A DNA stretch of 64,000 nt from NCBI RefSeq assembly GCF_005116715.1, contig NZ_SWCI01000009.1:47435-111434 (forward strand). Reading direction: 5' to 3'. Source of the DNA: Ferrimonas sediminicola. GTDB taxonomy: Bacteria; Pseudomonadota; Gammaproteobacteria; Enterobacterales; Shewanellaceae. The translations under genes and the position numbers were made by a program. Positions 43,278 through 53,142 of the stretch are shown in pieces; within the stretch, counting starts at the first letter, position 1; each line of letters opens with the position of its first letter. The notes under the pieces were generated by a model. That model searched no databases. It saw only the letters and a list, made by a program, of their open reading frames with translations, and was not told the origin of the DNA.

Positions 43278-45103
43278 GATTGATCTCCCCAGGCGTTGAA
43301 CAGAAAGCTGAGATTGCCCAGCAGATAGCGGCGCCACATCCGCCTGGGTTCCTGGGCCAGCCGATAGGCCCATTCGACCCGAATGGCTCTCATCCACGGC
43401 GGTGCCCGGCTGACCCTGCCGGCGGTGAAATCAAACAGGGCGCCGACGCCGATGGCCAGGGTGGCGCCGGTGGCCTCCAGGTGCGTCTCTATCCACTGCT
43501 CCTGACGGGGATTGCCCATGGCGACCACCACCAGGTTGGCACCGCTTTGGCGGATGGTATCGCAGATCCCGGCCTGGGCCGACTCCGGGGCAAAGCCGTG
43601 ATGGAAACCGACCCATTGGTGCCGGGGGAACCGGCTGCGCCACACCTCAAAGCAGCCCTGAACACTCTGCTGATCCGCTCCCAGCAGAAACACCCGCAGT
43701 TGGTGGCGGCTCTCCGCCAGGTACCTTGGGGTAAAGTCGGTGCCGTTGAGATTCTCCTGGAAGCCTCGGCCATACTTCCAGCGGCTGGCGATCTCCACCC
43801 CGACGCCATCGTTGACCACCAGGAATCGGTTGAGGATGGTGCGAAACTCACCGTCCTGCCGGGCCAGGTTGATGGTGTGGGCGTTGGCGTAGGCCATCTT
43901 GACCGGCGTATGGCTGTCGATGGCGTCATCCAGGTGGTGGATGATCTCTTCACCACTGCGGGCGTCCATCGCGACCCCCTGGATCACCCTGGGCACGGTG
44001 AGTTGCTCCCGGTAGGCCTGGATGAAGCGGCTGGCCAGCCCCGGCCAGGCGTAGCGCTGTGCCGCGGTCATCGCCTGTTGACGCAGCTGTGGGTAGCCGT
44101 CGCGGCACCCAAGCATAAACTGGTGCAGTTGATCGGTCGCCGCCTCCGGGGCGTCGAAATCCACCAGGGTGCCGATCCCGGCCCTCTCCACGATGCGGCG
44201 AAAGCTGGGGATGGGGGAGGCCAGGGGAATGAGTCCGGCGGACATCCCCTCGACCAGAGTCAGGCCGAACCCCTCGTACTCAGAGGCACTGACGATGAAG
44301 CTGGCTGTACCAATCCTCTTCCGGATCGCCGCGTCGTCGAGGTCCGTCTCGATGCTGACCCAGGGTTCAAGCTGCAGCTGTGCCCTCAGCGCCAGCAGTG
44401 CATCGAGGTTGCCGTCCCAGTCGCGTCCGATGATAGACAGCCGCACGTCGGGGTGTCGGCGCCGCAGCCTGTCCATGACGAGCAGCAGCCGGTCGATCCG
44501 TTTGTTGTCCGAGAACCGCCCCAGGCAGAGCAGATGGGGAGTCCAGGCTTTGCTACCGGCATCGGTAAACTTGTCCAGCTCCACGCCGTTTTCCAGCAGT
44601 TGCAGCCGGTCGCCGGCCAGGGGGCGGAACAGGGCCTCATCGTTTACGCTGCAGGCAAATACCCTGGTGTAGGCGCTCAGGGTGTACCGGGTGATCAGCT
44701 GGAAGTAGAGCCGTTTAAAACTCTGGGCGAATTTGGTGTGGAAGTAGCCGCCGTGGGTGGAGAGGCACAGGGGCTTGCGATGCCGGCGGCGGGTGAGAGC
44801 CAGGAAGTCGGCGAAGAAGTCCACGCCGTGGACGTGGATCAGGTCGAAGCTGGCCAGGTGTTTGAGCACCGAGGGCGCCAGGGGATACTTGTAACTGCCC
44901 CGGTAGGGGATGCGGATCACCGGTATGCCGTCCACCAGCTCCTGATCGGCCAAGGGGGGCTGGTCTTGGTGGAACACCCGGTCCAGAGTGAGCACCCGGG
45001 CGTCCACCCCCTGTCGGCGCTGTTCCCGGACCAGGCAGCGGACGAAGTTCTCCAGTCCACCGACGGCCGGAGCAAACTGTCTCACCAGGTGAAGGATTCG
45101 CAT
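43274..45103 (-). CDS. Fused glycosyltransferase: GT4 domain plus WecG/TagA (GT26) domain
   Basis: A 609-residue protein with two enzymes in one chain. Residues about 1-370 form a GT-B GT4 transferase (RILHLVRQFAPAVGGLENFV; SASEYEGFGLTLVEGMSAGLIPLASP). Residues about 375-609 form a WecG/TagA/CpsF domain (NAHTINLARQDGEF; VVNDGVGVEIASRW; VVVAMGNPRQEQWIE; GVGALFDFTAGRVSRAPPWM). The two would add consecutive sugars to the lipid-linked repeat unit. It overlaps the genes on both sides closely. The fusion is uninterrupted. Confidence 0.9.
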   Translation of the reverse strand: MRILHLVRQFAPAVGGLENFVRCLVREQRRQGVDARVLTLDRVFHQDQPPLADQELVDGIPVIRIPYRGSYKYPLAPSVLKHLASFDLIHVHGVDFFADFLALTRRRHRKPLCLSTHGGYFHTKFAQSFKRLYFQLITRYTLSAYTRVFACSVNDEALFRPLAGDRLQLLENGVELDKFTDAGSKAWTPHLLCLGRFSDNKRIDRLLLVMDRLRRRHPDVRLSIIGRDWDGNLDALLALRAQLQLEPWVSIETDLDDAAIRKRIGTASFIVSASEYEGFGLTLVEGMSAGLIPLASPIPSFRRIVERAGIGTLVDFDAPEAATDQLHQFMLGCRDGYPQLRQQAMTAAQRYAWPGLASRFIQAYREQLTVPRVIQGVAMDARSGEEIIHHLDDAIDSHTPVKMAYANAHTINLARQDGEFRTILNRFLVVNDGVGVEIASRWKYGRGFQENLNGTDFTPRYLAESRHQLRVFLLGADQQSVQGCFEVWRSRFPRHQWVGFHHGFAPESAQAGICDTIRQSGANLVVVAMGNPRQEQWIETHLEATGATLAIGVGALFDFTAGRVSRAPPWMRAIRVEWAYRLAQEPRRMWRRYLLGNLSFLFNAWGDQS

Positions 45104-45111
45104 CGGCTCCC

Positions 45112-46014
45112 CTATTTGTAGATCTCAACCGGAGGTGTATTGATGAAGAAGCGCACCTTGCCCCAGTTTGCCCGCATCTTCATCAGGTAGCGGAAGCTGC
45201 GCCTGGCACTCAGTGGCCCACAGACCAGCGCCAGGCTTCCGGCAACGGCCGCCTGGGCCGCCGCCCGGGTGCAGTGCCACACCCTGGCGGGCAGAGGCAG
45301 TGCGGAGAAGAAGATCACCGCATAGGTTTCACCGATTCGGGTCGCCTTACGCATCAGGTAGTCCCGGTTGAGTCGGTTCTCTTCAACGGTCTCAGACACC
45401 CTGGCTTCCCGGCAGGCAACGATCTTGGCCCCTGAGCGGTGCATGCGGTTGAAGAACTGGGTGTCACCGCCACCGGTGATGCCAAACCTGATGTCGAAAG
45501 GCGCCTCGGGATCCGGCAGCACCCGCCGGTTCACCAGGGCATTGCAGGTGGAGCCCACATTCATCACCGTCCCGGTCGGAGGGGTGAATTTACGGAAATA
45601 GTCGCCCTCCAGGATCCACTCGGGCGTCTGAGGCGGATAGTGAATCTGCACCGCGCCCAGCACCACGTCGGCGTCGTGGGCCTGGGCGCAGGCCAACAGC
45701 GAAGCCAGCCAATCGGGCTCGGCAATTTCGTCATCATCGATGAAGGCCAGCCAGTCACCCGAGGCGTTCTTGACCGTGGTATTCCTGGCGCAGGAGATGT
45801 TCTTCTCCGGTTGCACCTCGTAAAGCACCTTGAAGGTCACACTGCGCCGGAAGCGGTCCACCAGCGCCTTGGCCGAGCCCTGGGCGTCGTTGTCGGCGAT
45901 GGATATCTCCATGGCGACACCCGGTGGCAGTCTCTGTGCCTGCAGGCTGGAGAGGGTGTCGAGCAACTGGGGTCTCTTGTAGGTACACAGGCAGACGCTG
46001 ATGGTTGCCGTCAT
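45112..46014 (-). CDS. Family 2 glycosyltransferase
   Basis: A 300-residue GT-A transferase. SVCLCTYKRPQLLDTLSSLQ at the N-terminus, NISCARNTTVKNASGDWLAFIDDDEIA (DDD metal site, about 86-112) and the later GGGDTQFFNRM are typical of GT2. The start at 46014 follows a purine-rich GGAGAG site; an in-frame extension upstream lies in the ligase gene. Confidence 0.9.
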   Translation of the reverse strand: MTATISVCLCTYKRPQLLDTLSSLQAQRLPPGVAMEISIADNDAQGSAKALVDRFRRSVTFKVLYEVQPEKNISCARNTTVKNASGDWLAFIDDDEIAEPDWLASLLACAQAHDADVVLGAVQIHYPPQTPEWILEGDYFRKFTPPTGTVMNVGSTCNALVNRRVLPDPEAPFDIRFGITGGGDTQFFNRMHRSGAKIVACREARVSETVEENRLNRDYLMRKATRIGETYAVIFFSALPLPARVWHCTRAAAQAAVAGSLALVCGPLSARRSFRYLMKMRANWGKVRFFINTPPVEIYK

Positions 46015-47327
46015 CGGGCTCTCTCCTTGTCCATGTAAAGCCGGGCAATAAGGGCCAGCATAAGCAGTTGAATCACCCACAGGGAGTGACTGCCGCGCAG
46101 CAGGCTGCTTTCGGTGATGTTATGCAACAGGGTTAATAGTAGTAGGATCCAGCAGAGGGTGAAGAGCCCGGGGTGTTGCGCCCGGATGGCACCGGACTGA
46201 CGAGCAAACTGAACAATAACCAGCAGATAGACCATCAGGCCCATCACCCCAAGCTTGGCCAGCAGGTCCAGGTAGCCGTTGTGTCCCTGGTTCAGCAGGG
46301 TCAGGAATCCACGGCCGTGGACGATGTTGGGTGAGTTCAGCCCGATCCCCCAGAAGGAGCCGTAGCCATGGCCGAGCAACCAGCGCTTGTCGATCTGCTC
46401 CAGCAGGAACGCCCAGATATAGTCCCGCCCGGTAAAGCCGGTGTCCGACATGAACAGTGCCAGAAACTGCTTGATGTGCCAGTCATTCCAGGCCAGCAGG
46501 ATAAACACCGACAGCACAGTCACCAGGGTCACCCCCAACATCAGCAACCCCAGGTTGAGCCTGAAGCCCCGGGACAGCGTCTGGGCACCGAAGATGATCC
46601 CCGGCACCAGAAAAAGCAGGCCGATGGAGGTCTTGGAAACCGACAGCAGCAGCAGCCCAAACCACAGCAGTAGGTAGAGGTTGTTGTAGAAACGGCTGAT
46701 GCTCTCCCTGTGGAAGTGGCGCACCGCCATGCCGAAAAACAGGGCCGTCAGCGCCACCGCCCCCATCACGTTTTTGTGTCCGTGTATGCCGTAAAAGTAA
46801 CCCTCGATGTCGAAGCTGCCCAGGCCCACGGCCACCAGGTTCAGCCCCAGCGCCAGGGTGCCCATGCGATAGACGATCAATGGCAGCTGGTAGGGGCTGC
46901 GCAGGTAACAGACCCCGACAAAGATGGTGGTGATCACGAAGATCAGCAGCACAGAGCGGCGAAAGGCGATCCCCGGGGCCAGGGCCCAGAGCACGCTGAT
47001 CAGCGCGAGGGCGGCGATGAGCAGCAGCGGCCATTGGGCCAGGATGATCCGTTGGAAACGCTCGGGCTGGCGGGCCACCATGTACACGGACAGCCCCATC
47101 AGGGCAATCCAGAACAGCTGATTGAACCTGTTGCCGGTGGAGGTGCTGGCGGAGTGGGCGCTCAGGTCGAGATCCTCCAGCTCTACCGCCGCCTCCAGCT
47201 GAGGAGTCAGGACGTCGAAGGAGAGGGCGGTCACCAAGGCGATGATCAGCACCGCCAGCACGTTGTTCAGGGTAGACACCCGGCTGTCCCGGCCGGCAAA
47301 CCAGTTGAACAGGCGCTCAAGGATCAT
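46011..47327 (-). CDS. O-antigen ligase/polymerase family membrane protein
   Basis: A 438-residue protein with about eleven membrane helices. A large periplasmic loop carries GRDYIWAFLLEQIDKRWLLGHGYGSFWG and NQGHNGYLDLLAKLGVMGL (about 345-365), the conserved WaaL/Wzy_C motif. In an exopolysaccharide cluster without another polymerase it most likely joins repeat units (Wzy role). Confidence 0.87.
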   Translation of the reverse strand: MILERLFNWFAGRDSRVSTLNNVLAVLIIALVTALSFDVLTPQLEAAVELEDLDLSAHSASTSTGNRFNQLFWIALMGLSVYMVARQPERFQRIILAQWPLLLIAALALISVLWALAPGIAFRRSVLLIFVITTIFVGVCYLRSPYQLPLIVYRMGTLALGLNLVAVGLGSFDIEGYFYGIHGHKNVMGAVALTALFFGMAVRHFHRESISRFYNNLYLLLWFGLLLLSVSKTSIGLLFLVPGIIFGAQTLSRGFRLNLGLLMLGVTLVTVLSVFILLAWNDWHIKQFLALFMSDTGFTGRDYIWAFLLEQIDKRWLLGHGYGSFWGIGLNSPNIVHGRGFLTLLNQGHNGYLDLLAKLGVMGLMVYLLVIVQFARQSGAIRAQHPGLFTLCWILLLLTLLHNITESSLLRGSHSLWVIQLLMLALIARLYMDKERAR

Positions 47328-48570
47328 GGGTCACCCTCGGGCTGAGGGGCAGAGGCGGCTGGGGCTGCAGCAGCTTGATGATGTACCCGAAGGCCACCGC
47401 CTCCCCAAGAATGACCGACAGCACCACCCACTCCCCACCATGGGTGAGGCCGATGATGGCCAGGGTGGTCAGGGCAAAGGCGGCGCCCCACAAGGTGGCC
47501 TTGGCCAGGGGCTTGAAGCGGTTCTGCGCCTGGATGGCGGCGCTGCTGGTGGCCCTGAGGTGAAACAGCAGGGTCACTATGGCCCACTGCAGGGTGACCC
47601 AGCCCACGCCGTGGTACTCATGGGAGAACAGGTGCCGATCCATCAGTGGCCAGAACAGCCACAGGGTCAGGCCAAACAGCAGGTTGAACAGGGTAAAGCC
47701 GAGCAGCCCCTGGCGGACCAGCCTGAAAAAGGCCCCCTGGTTCCCCTCGGCGTTGAGACGGGCCAGGGTGGGTTTGGCCACCCGGGTCCAGGCGGAGGTG
47801 ATGATGTTCAAGGGGCCGAAAAACACCCGGCCGGCCTGGATGAAGCCGACCATGGCGGAACCGAACAGCAGCCCCACCACGAAGATGTAGCCACGGTTCT
47901 GAATCTCGGTGGTGGTGACGCCGACCAGGGACCAGCGGGACTGCTGCCATACCGGGGCATACACCCGTGCCAGCCTGCGCCACCCCAGGGGCCGCAATAA
48001 CGGGACCTCCTTGGCCAGCAGGTAGCAGAGGCTCAGCAGCTGGCTCATGCACAGCAGCCACAGCAGCTGATTCAGCGAGAAGTCGCCCCACCCCTGTTGC
48101 CACCACAGCCAGGCGCCGCCGAGGGCAAACAGCATGACAAAGGCCATATCGGCCCACATCACCGGCATCAGGTCCAGCTCGGCGGACCATCGGCAGCGCA
48201 GGTACTCCCGCAACAACCGGACGACGAAGAACAGGGTGATCAGCAGCGGGGAGGCATAGGACTGGTTGAAGCCGGGCAGCAACTGCAGCAGCAGGCAGAG
48301 CAACGCCAGGGACACCAGAAACATCAGGTTGCCCTGGGACAGGGCACGCCTCAGGGCGTCGGGGTTCTTTCGGGCCGGAATCAGCACCGAGTAGGGGGTG
48401 TTGATCAGGGCATTTTGCAGGCTGATGAACACGAAGCCCAGGGTAAACAGGATCGAGTAGACGCCGAACATCGCCGGAGTCCAAAACTTAATCAGCAGCA
48501 GGTTTAGACCGAAGTTGAAGGCACTCAGCAGCCCCTGGTCGATGGCAGACACCATTACCTTGGTTTTCAC
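47317..48570 (-). CDS. Polysaccharide repeat-unit flippase (Wzx-like)
   Basis: A 417-residue membrane protein with about twelve helices, of the MATE/MVF-like polysaccharide exporter fold (FGLNLLLIKFWTPAMFGVYS at the N-terminus). It would move the undecaprenyl-linked repeat unit across the inner membrane. It overlaps the polymerase gene by eleven bases. First gene of the leftward set. Confidence 0.83.
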   Translation of the reverse strand: MKTKVMVSAIDQGLLSAFNFGLNLLLIKFWTPAMFGVYSILFTLGFVFISLQNALINTPYSVLIPARKNPDALRRALSQGNLMFLVSLALLCLLLQLLPGFNQSYASPLLITLFFVVRLLREYLRCRWSAELDLMPVMWADMAFVMLFALGGAWLWWQQGWGDFSLNQLLWLLCMSQLLSLCYLLAKEVPLLRPLGWRRLARVYAPVWQQSRWSLVGVTTTEIQNRGYIFVVGLLFGSAMVGFIQAGRVFFGPLNIITSAWTRVAKPTLARLNAEGNQGAFFRLVRQGLLGFTLFNLLFGLTLWLFWPLMDRHLFSHEYHGVGWVTLQWAIVTLLFHLRATSSAAIQAQNRFKPLAKATLWGAAFALTTLAIIGLTHGGEWVVLSVILGEAVAFGYIIKLLQPQPPLPLSPRVTHDP

Positions 48571-48761
48571 CTTACCTCCCTCTCGCCACCGTTCATTTCA
48601 TATCGCTGCAAGCACCTGATTTTTAGCTTAGACCGAGAATGGGTTTCCTGCGTGTTTTCCCACTCTCGGCGGCGCGTGTTAAATCCGCTGCTATTCTTTA
48701 GCCCATGGATCAATGAGGTCCCGACGCGCCGGGGCCGGATGGCAATGGAGCAGGCACAACG

Positions 48762-50162
48762 ATGGCGACTCTACTCCCCGTGGTATTGGCCGGTGGTGCC
48801 GGCACCCGACTCTGGCCCCTGTCCCGCACCCTGTTTCCCAAACAGTTTCTTCCCCTGGCCGCACAGCAGTCGATGTTGCAGGAAACCCTCAACCGCCTGG
48901 GGGACCTGGAGACGGTTCCACCGACAGTGATCTGCAATGAGGAGCACCGCTTTATCGTGGCGGAGCAGCTGCGTGCCATCGGCCGGGTGGGACAGATCCT
49001 GCTGGAGCCGGTGGGGCGCAACACCGCCCCCGCCCTGGCCCTGGCGGCGCTGTTGCAACAGCAGGAGGATCCCCTGCTGATGGTGCTGGCGGCGGATCAC
49101 GTCATTACCGACACCGAAGCGTTTACCCGGGCGGTTGAGGCGGCCACCCCCCTGGCGGAGGCCGGGGCCCTGGTGACCTTTGGGGTGGTGCCCGACTCCC
49201 CCCACACCGGCTATGGCTACATCCGCCGCGGTGACGCCTGTGACGGCGGCTTCAGGGTCAGTCAGTTTGTCGAGAAGCCGGATGCAAAGAGGGCGCAGGC
49301 CTATCTCAGCAGCGGTGAATACTATTGGAACAGCGGTATGTTCCTGTTCCGTGCCAGCCGCTACCTGCAGGAGCTGGGACAACACCGGCCTGAGATTCTG
49401 AGCGCCTGTCAGGGGGCCGTCTCTGACATCAGCCGGGATCTGGATTTTGTCCGGGTCGCCACCGAGGCGTTCGAGGCCTGCCCGGAAGACTCCATCGACT
49501 ATGCGGTGATGGAGCATACGGAGGCCGCGGTGATGGTGCCGCTGAATGCCGGCTGGAGCGACGTCGGGGCCTGGTCCGCCCTGTGGGATGTACGCGAGCA
49601 CGACGAACGTGGCAATGCCCTGCGCGGCGATGTGCTGCTGCATGATTGCGATAACTGCCTGATTCAAGGGGATGATCGCCTGATTGCCGCCGTGGGGGTG
49701 GACGACCTGGTGGTGGTGGACACCCAGGATGTGCTGCTGGTGGCCCGCCGGGAGCGGGCCCAGGAGGTTAAGCACCTGGTGGAGAAGCTTAAGGCCCAGG
49801 GCCGGGAGGAGGTGATCTGCCACCGCAAGGTGTTTCGCCCCTGGGGCAATTACGACTCCATCGATCATGGCCAGCGCTATCAGGTCAAGCACATCACGGT
49901 GAAACCCGGGGCCAAGCTGAGTGTGCAGATGCACCATCACCGGGCCGAGCACTGGGTGGTGGTGTCGGGCACCGCCCGGGTCACCAACGGCGAGCGCACC
50001 TTCCTGGTGACGGAAAACGAGTCGACCTACATCCCTGTCGGGGTGGTCCATGCCCTGGAGAATCCGGGCAAGGTGCCGCTGGAGCTTATCGAGGTGCAGT
50101 CGGGGTCCTACCTTGGGGAGGATGACATCGTGCGCCTGCAGGACAACTACGGACGGACATGA
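48762..50162 (+). CDS. manC: Mannose-1-phosphate guanylyltransferase/mannose-6-phosphate isomerase
   Basis: A 466-residue bifunctional enzyme making GDP-mannose. The nucleotidyltransferase motif [20 protein letters not shown] (about 6-25) and FVEKPD (about 168) are present; the C-terminal cupin domain has the isomerase metal site ([15 protein letters not shown], about 388-402). The start follows GGAGCAGG. First gene of the rightward exopolysaccharide operon. Confidence 0.94.
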   Translation: MATLLPVVLAGGAGTRLWPLSRTLFPKQFLPLAAQQSMLQETLNRLGDLETVPPTVICNEEHRFIVAEQLRAIGRVGQILLEPVGRNTAPALALAALLQQQEDPLLMVLAADHVITDTEAFTRAVEAATPLAEAGALVTFGVVPDSPHTGYGYIRRGDACDGGFRVSQFVEKPDAKRAQAYLSSGEYYWNSGMFLFRASRYLQELGQHRPEILSACQGAVSDISRDLDFVRVATEAFEACPEDSIDYAVMEHTEAAVMVPLNAGWSDVGAWSALWDVREHDERGNALRGDVLLHDCDNCLIQGDDRLIAAVGVDDLVVVDTQDVLLVARRERAQEVKHLVEKLKAQGREEVICHRKVFRPWGNYDSIDHGQRYQVKHITVKPGAKLSVQMHHHRAEHWVVVSGTARVTNGERTFLVTENESTYIPVGVVHALENPGKVPLELIEVQSGSYLGEDDIVRLQDNYGRT

Positions 50163-50165
50163 TCC

Positions 50166-51572
50166 ATGGAGAGACTCAGCTGCTTCAAGGCCTATGACAT
50201 CCGCGGGCGCCTGGGTGATGAACTGAATGAAACCATCGCCTGGCGCATTGGCCGCGCCTTTGCCCGTTACCTCAACGCCCAGACCGTGGTGGTGGGCGCC
50301 GACATGCGACTGAGCAGTGACGGACTCAAGCAGGCGCTGGCGCGCGGGCTGATGGAGGAGGGGTGCGACGTTATCGACATCGGCATGGTGGGAACCGAAG
50401 AGGTCTACTTCGCCACCCGCTACCTGGATGCCGACGGCGGCATCGAGGTGACCGCCTCCCACAACCCCAAAGATTACAACGGCATGAAATTGGTGCGGAG
50501 TCAGAGTCGGCCGATCTCAGGCGACAGCGGCCTCCATGAGATCCGCCGCCTGGCGGAGCAGGCCAGGTTCGAGGAGGTGCCTCCGGCACAGATGGGCCGC
50601 TTGCGCGGCTGCAACCCGCTGGATGAGTATGTGGCTCACCTGCTCGGCTACGTCGATACCTCGGTGCTGAAGCCGATGACCCTGGTGATGAACGCCGGCA
50701 ACGGCGCCGCCGGTCACGTGGTGGACGCCATCGAGTCGGTGTTCGAGCGCCGCGGCGTCCCGGTCAAGTTCGTCAAGGTGCACCATCAGCCCGACGGACA
50801 TTTCCCCAACGGCATTCCCAACCCGCTGCTGCCGGAAAACCGGGCGGCTACCAGTGAGGCGGTGCTGGCCCATGGCGCACAGATGGGAATCGCCTGGGAC
50901 GGCGACTTCGACCGCTGCTTCCTGTTCGATGAGCGGGGCCGCTTTATCGAGGGGTATTACATCGTCGGCCTGCTGGCCCAGGCCTTCCTGGCCCGTCATC
51001 CCGGCGCCCGCATCATTCATGATCCGAGGCTGCTCTGGAACACCGTCGAGGTGGTTCGTCAGGGCGGCGGCGTGCCGATCCAGTCCAAGACCGGGCACGC
51101 CTTCATCAAGGAGCGGATGCGCGCCGAGGACGCGCTCTATGGCGGCGAGATGAGCGCCCATCACTATTTCCGAGAGTTTGGCTATTGCGACAGCGGCATG
51201 ATCCCCTGGCTGCTGGTGTGTGAGCTGATCAGCCGGCGTGGTCAGAGCCTGGCCCAGATGGTGGAACAGCAGATCCGTGCCTACCCCTCGTCCGGCGAAA
51301 TCAACTTCAGGCTGCCGGCTCCGGCCAAGTCCCTCAACCGGGTGGTGCAGCACTATCGTCACCAGGCCCGGGAGCTGGATGAAACCGATGGCATCAGCAT
51401 GAGCTTCGATGGCCCGGAGGGGGAGTGGCGCTTCAACCTGCGCAGCTCCAACACCGAGCCTGTGGTGCGCCTCAATGTGGAGTCCAGGGGGGACGAGGCC
51501 CTGATGCGGCGCAAGACCGATGAGCTCAAAGGGCTGTTGACCGGCGACGGGCAGGGTGGTGGCAACCCTTGA
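50166..51572 (+). CDS. manB: Phosphomannomutase
   Basis: A 468-residue alpha-D-phosphohexomutase. The phosphoserine loop [15 protein letters not shown] (about 97-111), the metal loop [11 protein letters not shown] (about 245), the sugar loop [10 protein letters not shown] (about 327) and the phosphate-binding RSSNTEP (about 426) are all intact. It interconverts mannose 6- and 1-phosphate, feeding manC. Confidence 0.94.
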   Translation: MERLSCFKAYDIRGRLGDELNETIAWRIGRAFARYLNAQTVVVGADMRLSSDGLKQALARGLMEEGCDVIDIGMVGTEEVYFATRYLDADGGIEVTASHNPKDYNGMKLVRSQSRPISGDSGLHEIRRLAEQARFEEVPPAQMGRLRGCNPLDEYVAHLLGYVDTSVLKPMTLVMNAGNGAAGHVVDAIESVFERRGVPVKFVKVHHQPDGHFPNGIPNPLLPENRAATSEAVLAHGAQMGIAWDGDFDRCFLFDERGRFIEGYYIVGLLAQAFLARHPGARIIHDPRLLWNTVEVVRQGGGVPIQSKTGHAFIKERMRAEDALYGGEMSAHHYFREFGYCDSGMIPWLLVCELISRRGQSLAQMVEQQIRAYPSSGEINFRLPAPAKSLNRVVQHYRHQARELDETDGISMSFDGPEGEWRFNLRSSNTEPVVRLNVESRGDEALMRRKTDELKGLLTGDGQGGGNP

Positions 51573-51602
51573 GGCTCCCGGTCTAATTTGTTGGTTTCCA
51601 CT

Positions 51603-51612
51603 GAAAATTTTC
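51603..51612. promoter_or_regulatory. Palindrome in the gap before the priming transferase
   Basis: GAAAATTTTC is a perfect ten-base palindrome in the 136-base gap between manB and the next gene, with AT-rich TTTATAGGT nearby. The gap is the only one in the rightward operon large enough for an internal promoter. Confidence 0.3.
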
Positions 51613-51708
51613 GTCTACGCTTTATAGGTACAGGGATGGGATAAGCAGGGATGGCGCCTTGACGCCGGGCATGGGGTCCGGCTGCTGCCTGGGAGCGGGA
51701 CAACGGCT

Positions 51709-53127
51709 ATGCACTCAGCATCACCGCCACACAAGGGAATGAGCTTCACCCGGTTTCACGGCTTCGCCGTGCTGTTCCGCCTGGTGGACATGGTCATCGT
51801 CCCCTTCAGTCTGTTGCTGGCTCAGGCGGTTGCGGGGCGTCAACTCGATGACCCCCTGTTGGCCTCGATCCTGGCCATTGCCGGGTTCTCCTTCTTTGCT
51901 GAATCCCTGTCCCTCTATCGTTCCTGGCGCTCCACCCGGCTGATGAAACTGCTAGCGACCAACTTTGCCGCCTGGTTTCTGGCGGGGCTGTTTGTGCTGA
52001 CCTGCTCTTACCTGGTGCCCGCCAGGCTGTCCATCGACAGCGAGATCCTGATCCTGTGGGCGGTGGTCGGACTGCTGGTGTTCGGCACCTTCCGTATCCT
52101 GGGCCGGCAGTTGATCTTCTCCCTGAGGCGACGGGGCTATAACACCCAGACCGCCGCCATCCTGGGGGTCACCCGTTCGGGCCTGGCCATGGCCAGGAGC
52201 CTCGAGGAGAATCCGCAGCTGGGGATTCGGCTTATCGGCTTCTTCGACGATCGGGAGCCGGGACGGTTTGACGGGATAGGGGAGAGGCAGCCCGTTCTTC
52301 TTGGCAATATCGATCAGGCCATCAAGCTGGCTCGCAGCAATGCGGTGGACGTGCTCTATATCGCCATGCCGATGCGGGCCGAGGAGCGGATTACCGAGAT
52401 CCTGATGATGTGCGGGGACAGCACCGCCTCGGTGCACATCATTCCGGACTTTTTCGTTTACAACCTGTTGTATGCCCGTTGGCATGAGGTGGGTGAGGTG
52501 CAGTCCCTCAGTGTCTATGACTCGCCCCTGGATGACCTGACCAGCTGGGTGAAGCGGGTGGAGGATATCCTGCTGGCCACGGTGATACTGACGATCGTCG
52601 CCCTGCCGATGCTGGTGATCGCCCTGGTCATCAAGCTGACGTCGGCGGGACCTGTGCTGTTCAAGCAGCACAGGTATGGCCTGGATGGCCGAAAGATCGA
52701 GGTATGGAAGTTTCGCTCCATGACCTCCCAGGACAATGGCCCCGTGGTGCAGCAGGCCGTCCGCAACGACCCCAGGGTCACCCGGTTCGGCGCCTTCCTG
52801 CGCCGCACCTCGCTGGATGAGTTGCCCCAGTTCTTCAACGTCCTCGCCGGCCAGATGTCGGTGGTCGGCCCCAGGCCCCATGCGGTGGCCCATAACGAGG
52901 AGTACCGGGCGCTGATCAATGGCTACATGTTGCGCCATCACATGAAGCCGGGCATCACCGGATGGGCGCAGATCAACGGCTGGCGGGGGGAGACAGACAC
53001 GCTGGAAAAGATGCAGAAAAGGCTGGAGTTTGATCTGGCCTACATTCGCAACTGGTCGGTATGGCTGGATATAAAGATTGTTATTCGTACTGTTTTTCAG
53101 GGGTTTACAAGCTCCAACGCTTACTAA
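51709..53127 (+). CDS. Undecaprenyl-phosphate glucose phosphotransferase (WcaJ/GumD type)
   Basis: A 472-residue priming enzyme that starts the repeat unit by moving a sugar phosphate, usually glucose, to undecaprenyl phosphate. About four N-terminal helices, a cytoplasmic Rossmann-like domain (AAILGVTRSGLAMARSLEEN), a further helix and the catalytic domain (KQHRYGLDGRKIEVWKFRSM, SLDELPQFFNVLAGQMSVVG and PRPHA) match the family. Sugar specificity is by family only. Confidence 0.92.
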   Translation: MHSASPPHKGMSFTRFHGFAVLFRLVDMVIVPFSLLLAQAVAGRQLDDPLLASILAIAGFSFFAESLSLYRSWRSTRLMKLLATNFAAWFLAGLFVLTCSYLVPARLSIDSEILILWAVVGLLVFGTFRILGRQLIFSLRRRGYNTQTAAILGVTRSGLAMARSLEENPQLGIRLIGFFDDREPGRFDGIGERQPVLLGNIDQAIKLARSNAVDVLYIAMPMRAEERITEILMMCGDSTASVHIIPDFFVYNLLYARWHEVGEVQSLSVYDSPLDDLTSWVKRVEDILLATVILTIVALPMLVIALVIKLTSAGPVLFKQHRYGLDGRKIEVWKFRSMTSQDNGPVVQQAVRNDPRVTRFGAFLRRTSLDELPQFFNVLAGQMSVVGPRPHAVAHNEEYRALINGYMLRHHMKPGITGWAQINGWRGETDTLEKMQKRLEFDLAYIRNWSVWLDIKIVIRTVFQGFTSSNAY

Positions 53128-53142
53128 GGAAGGATGATCACC

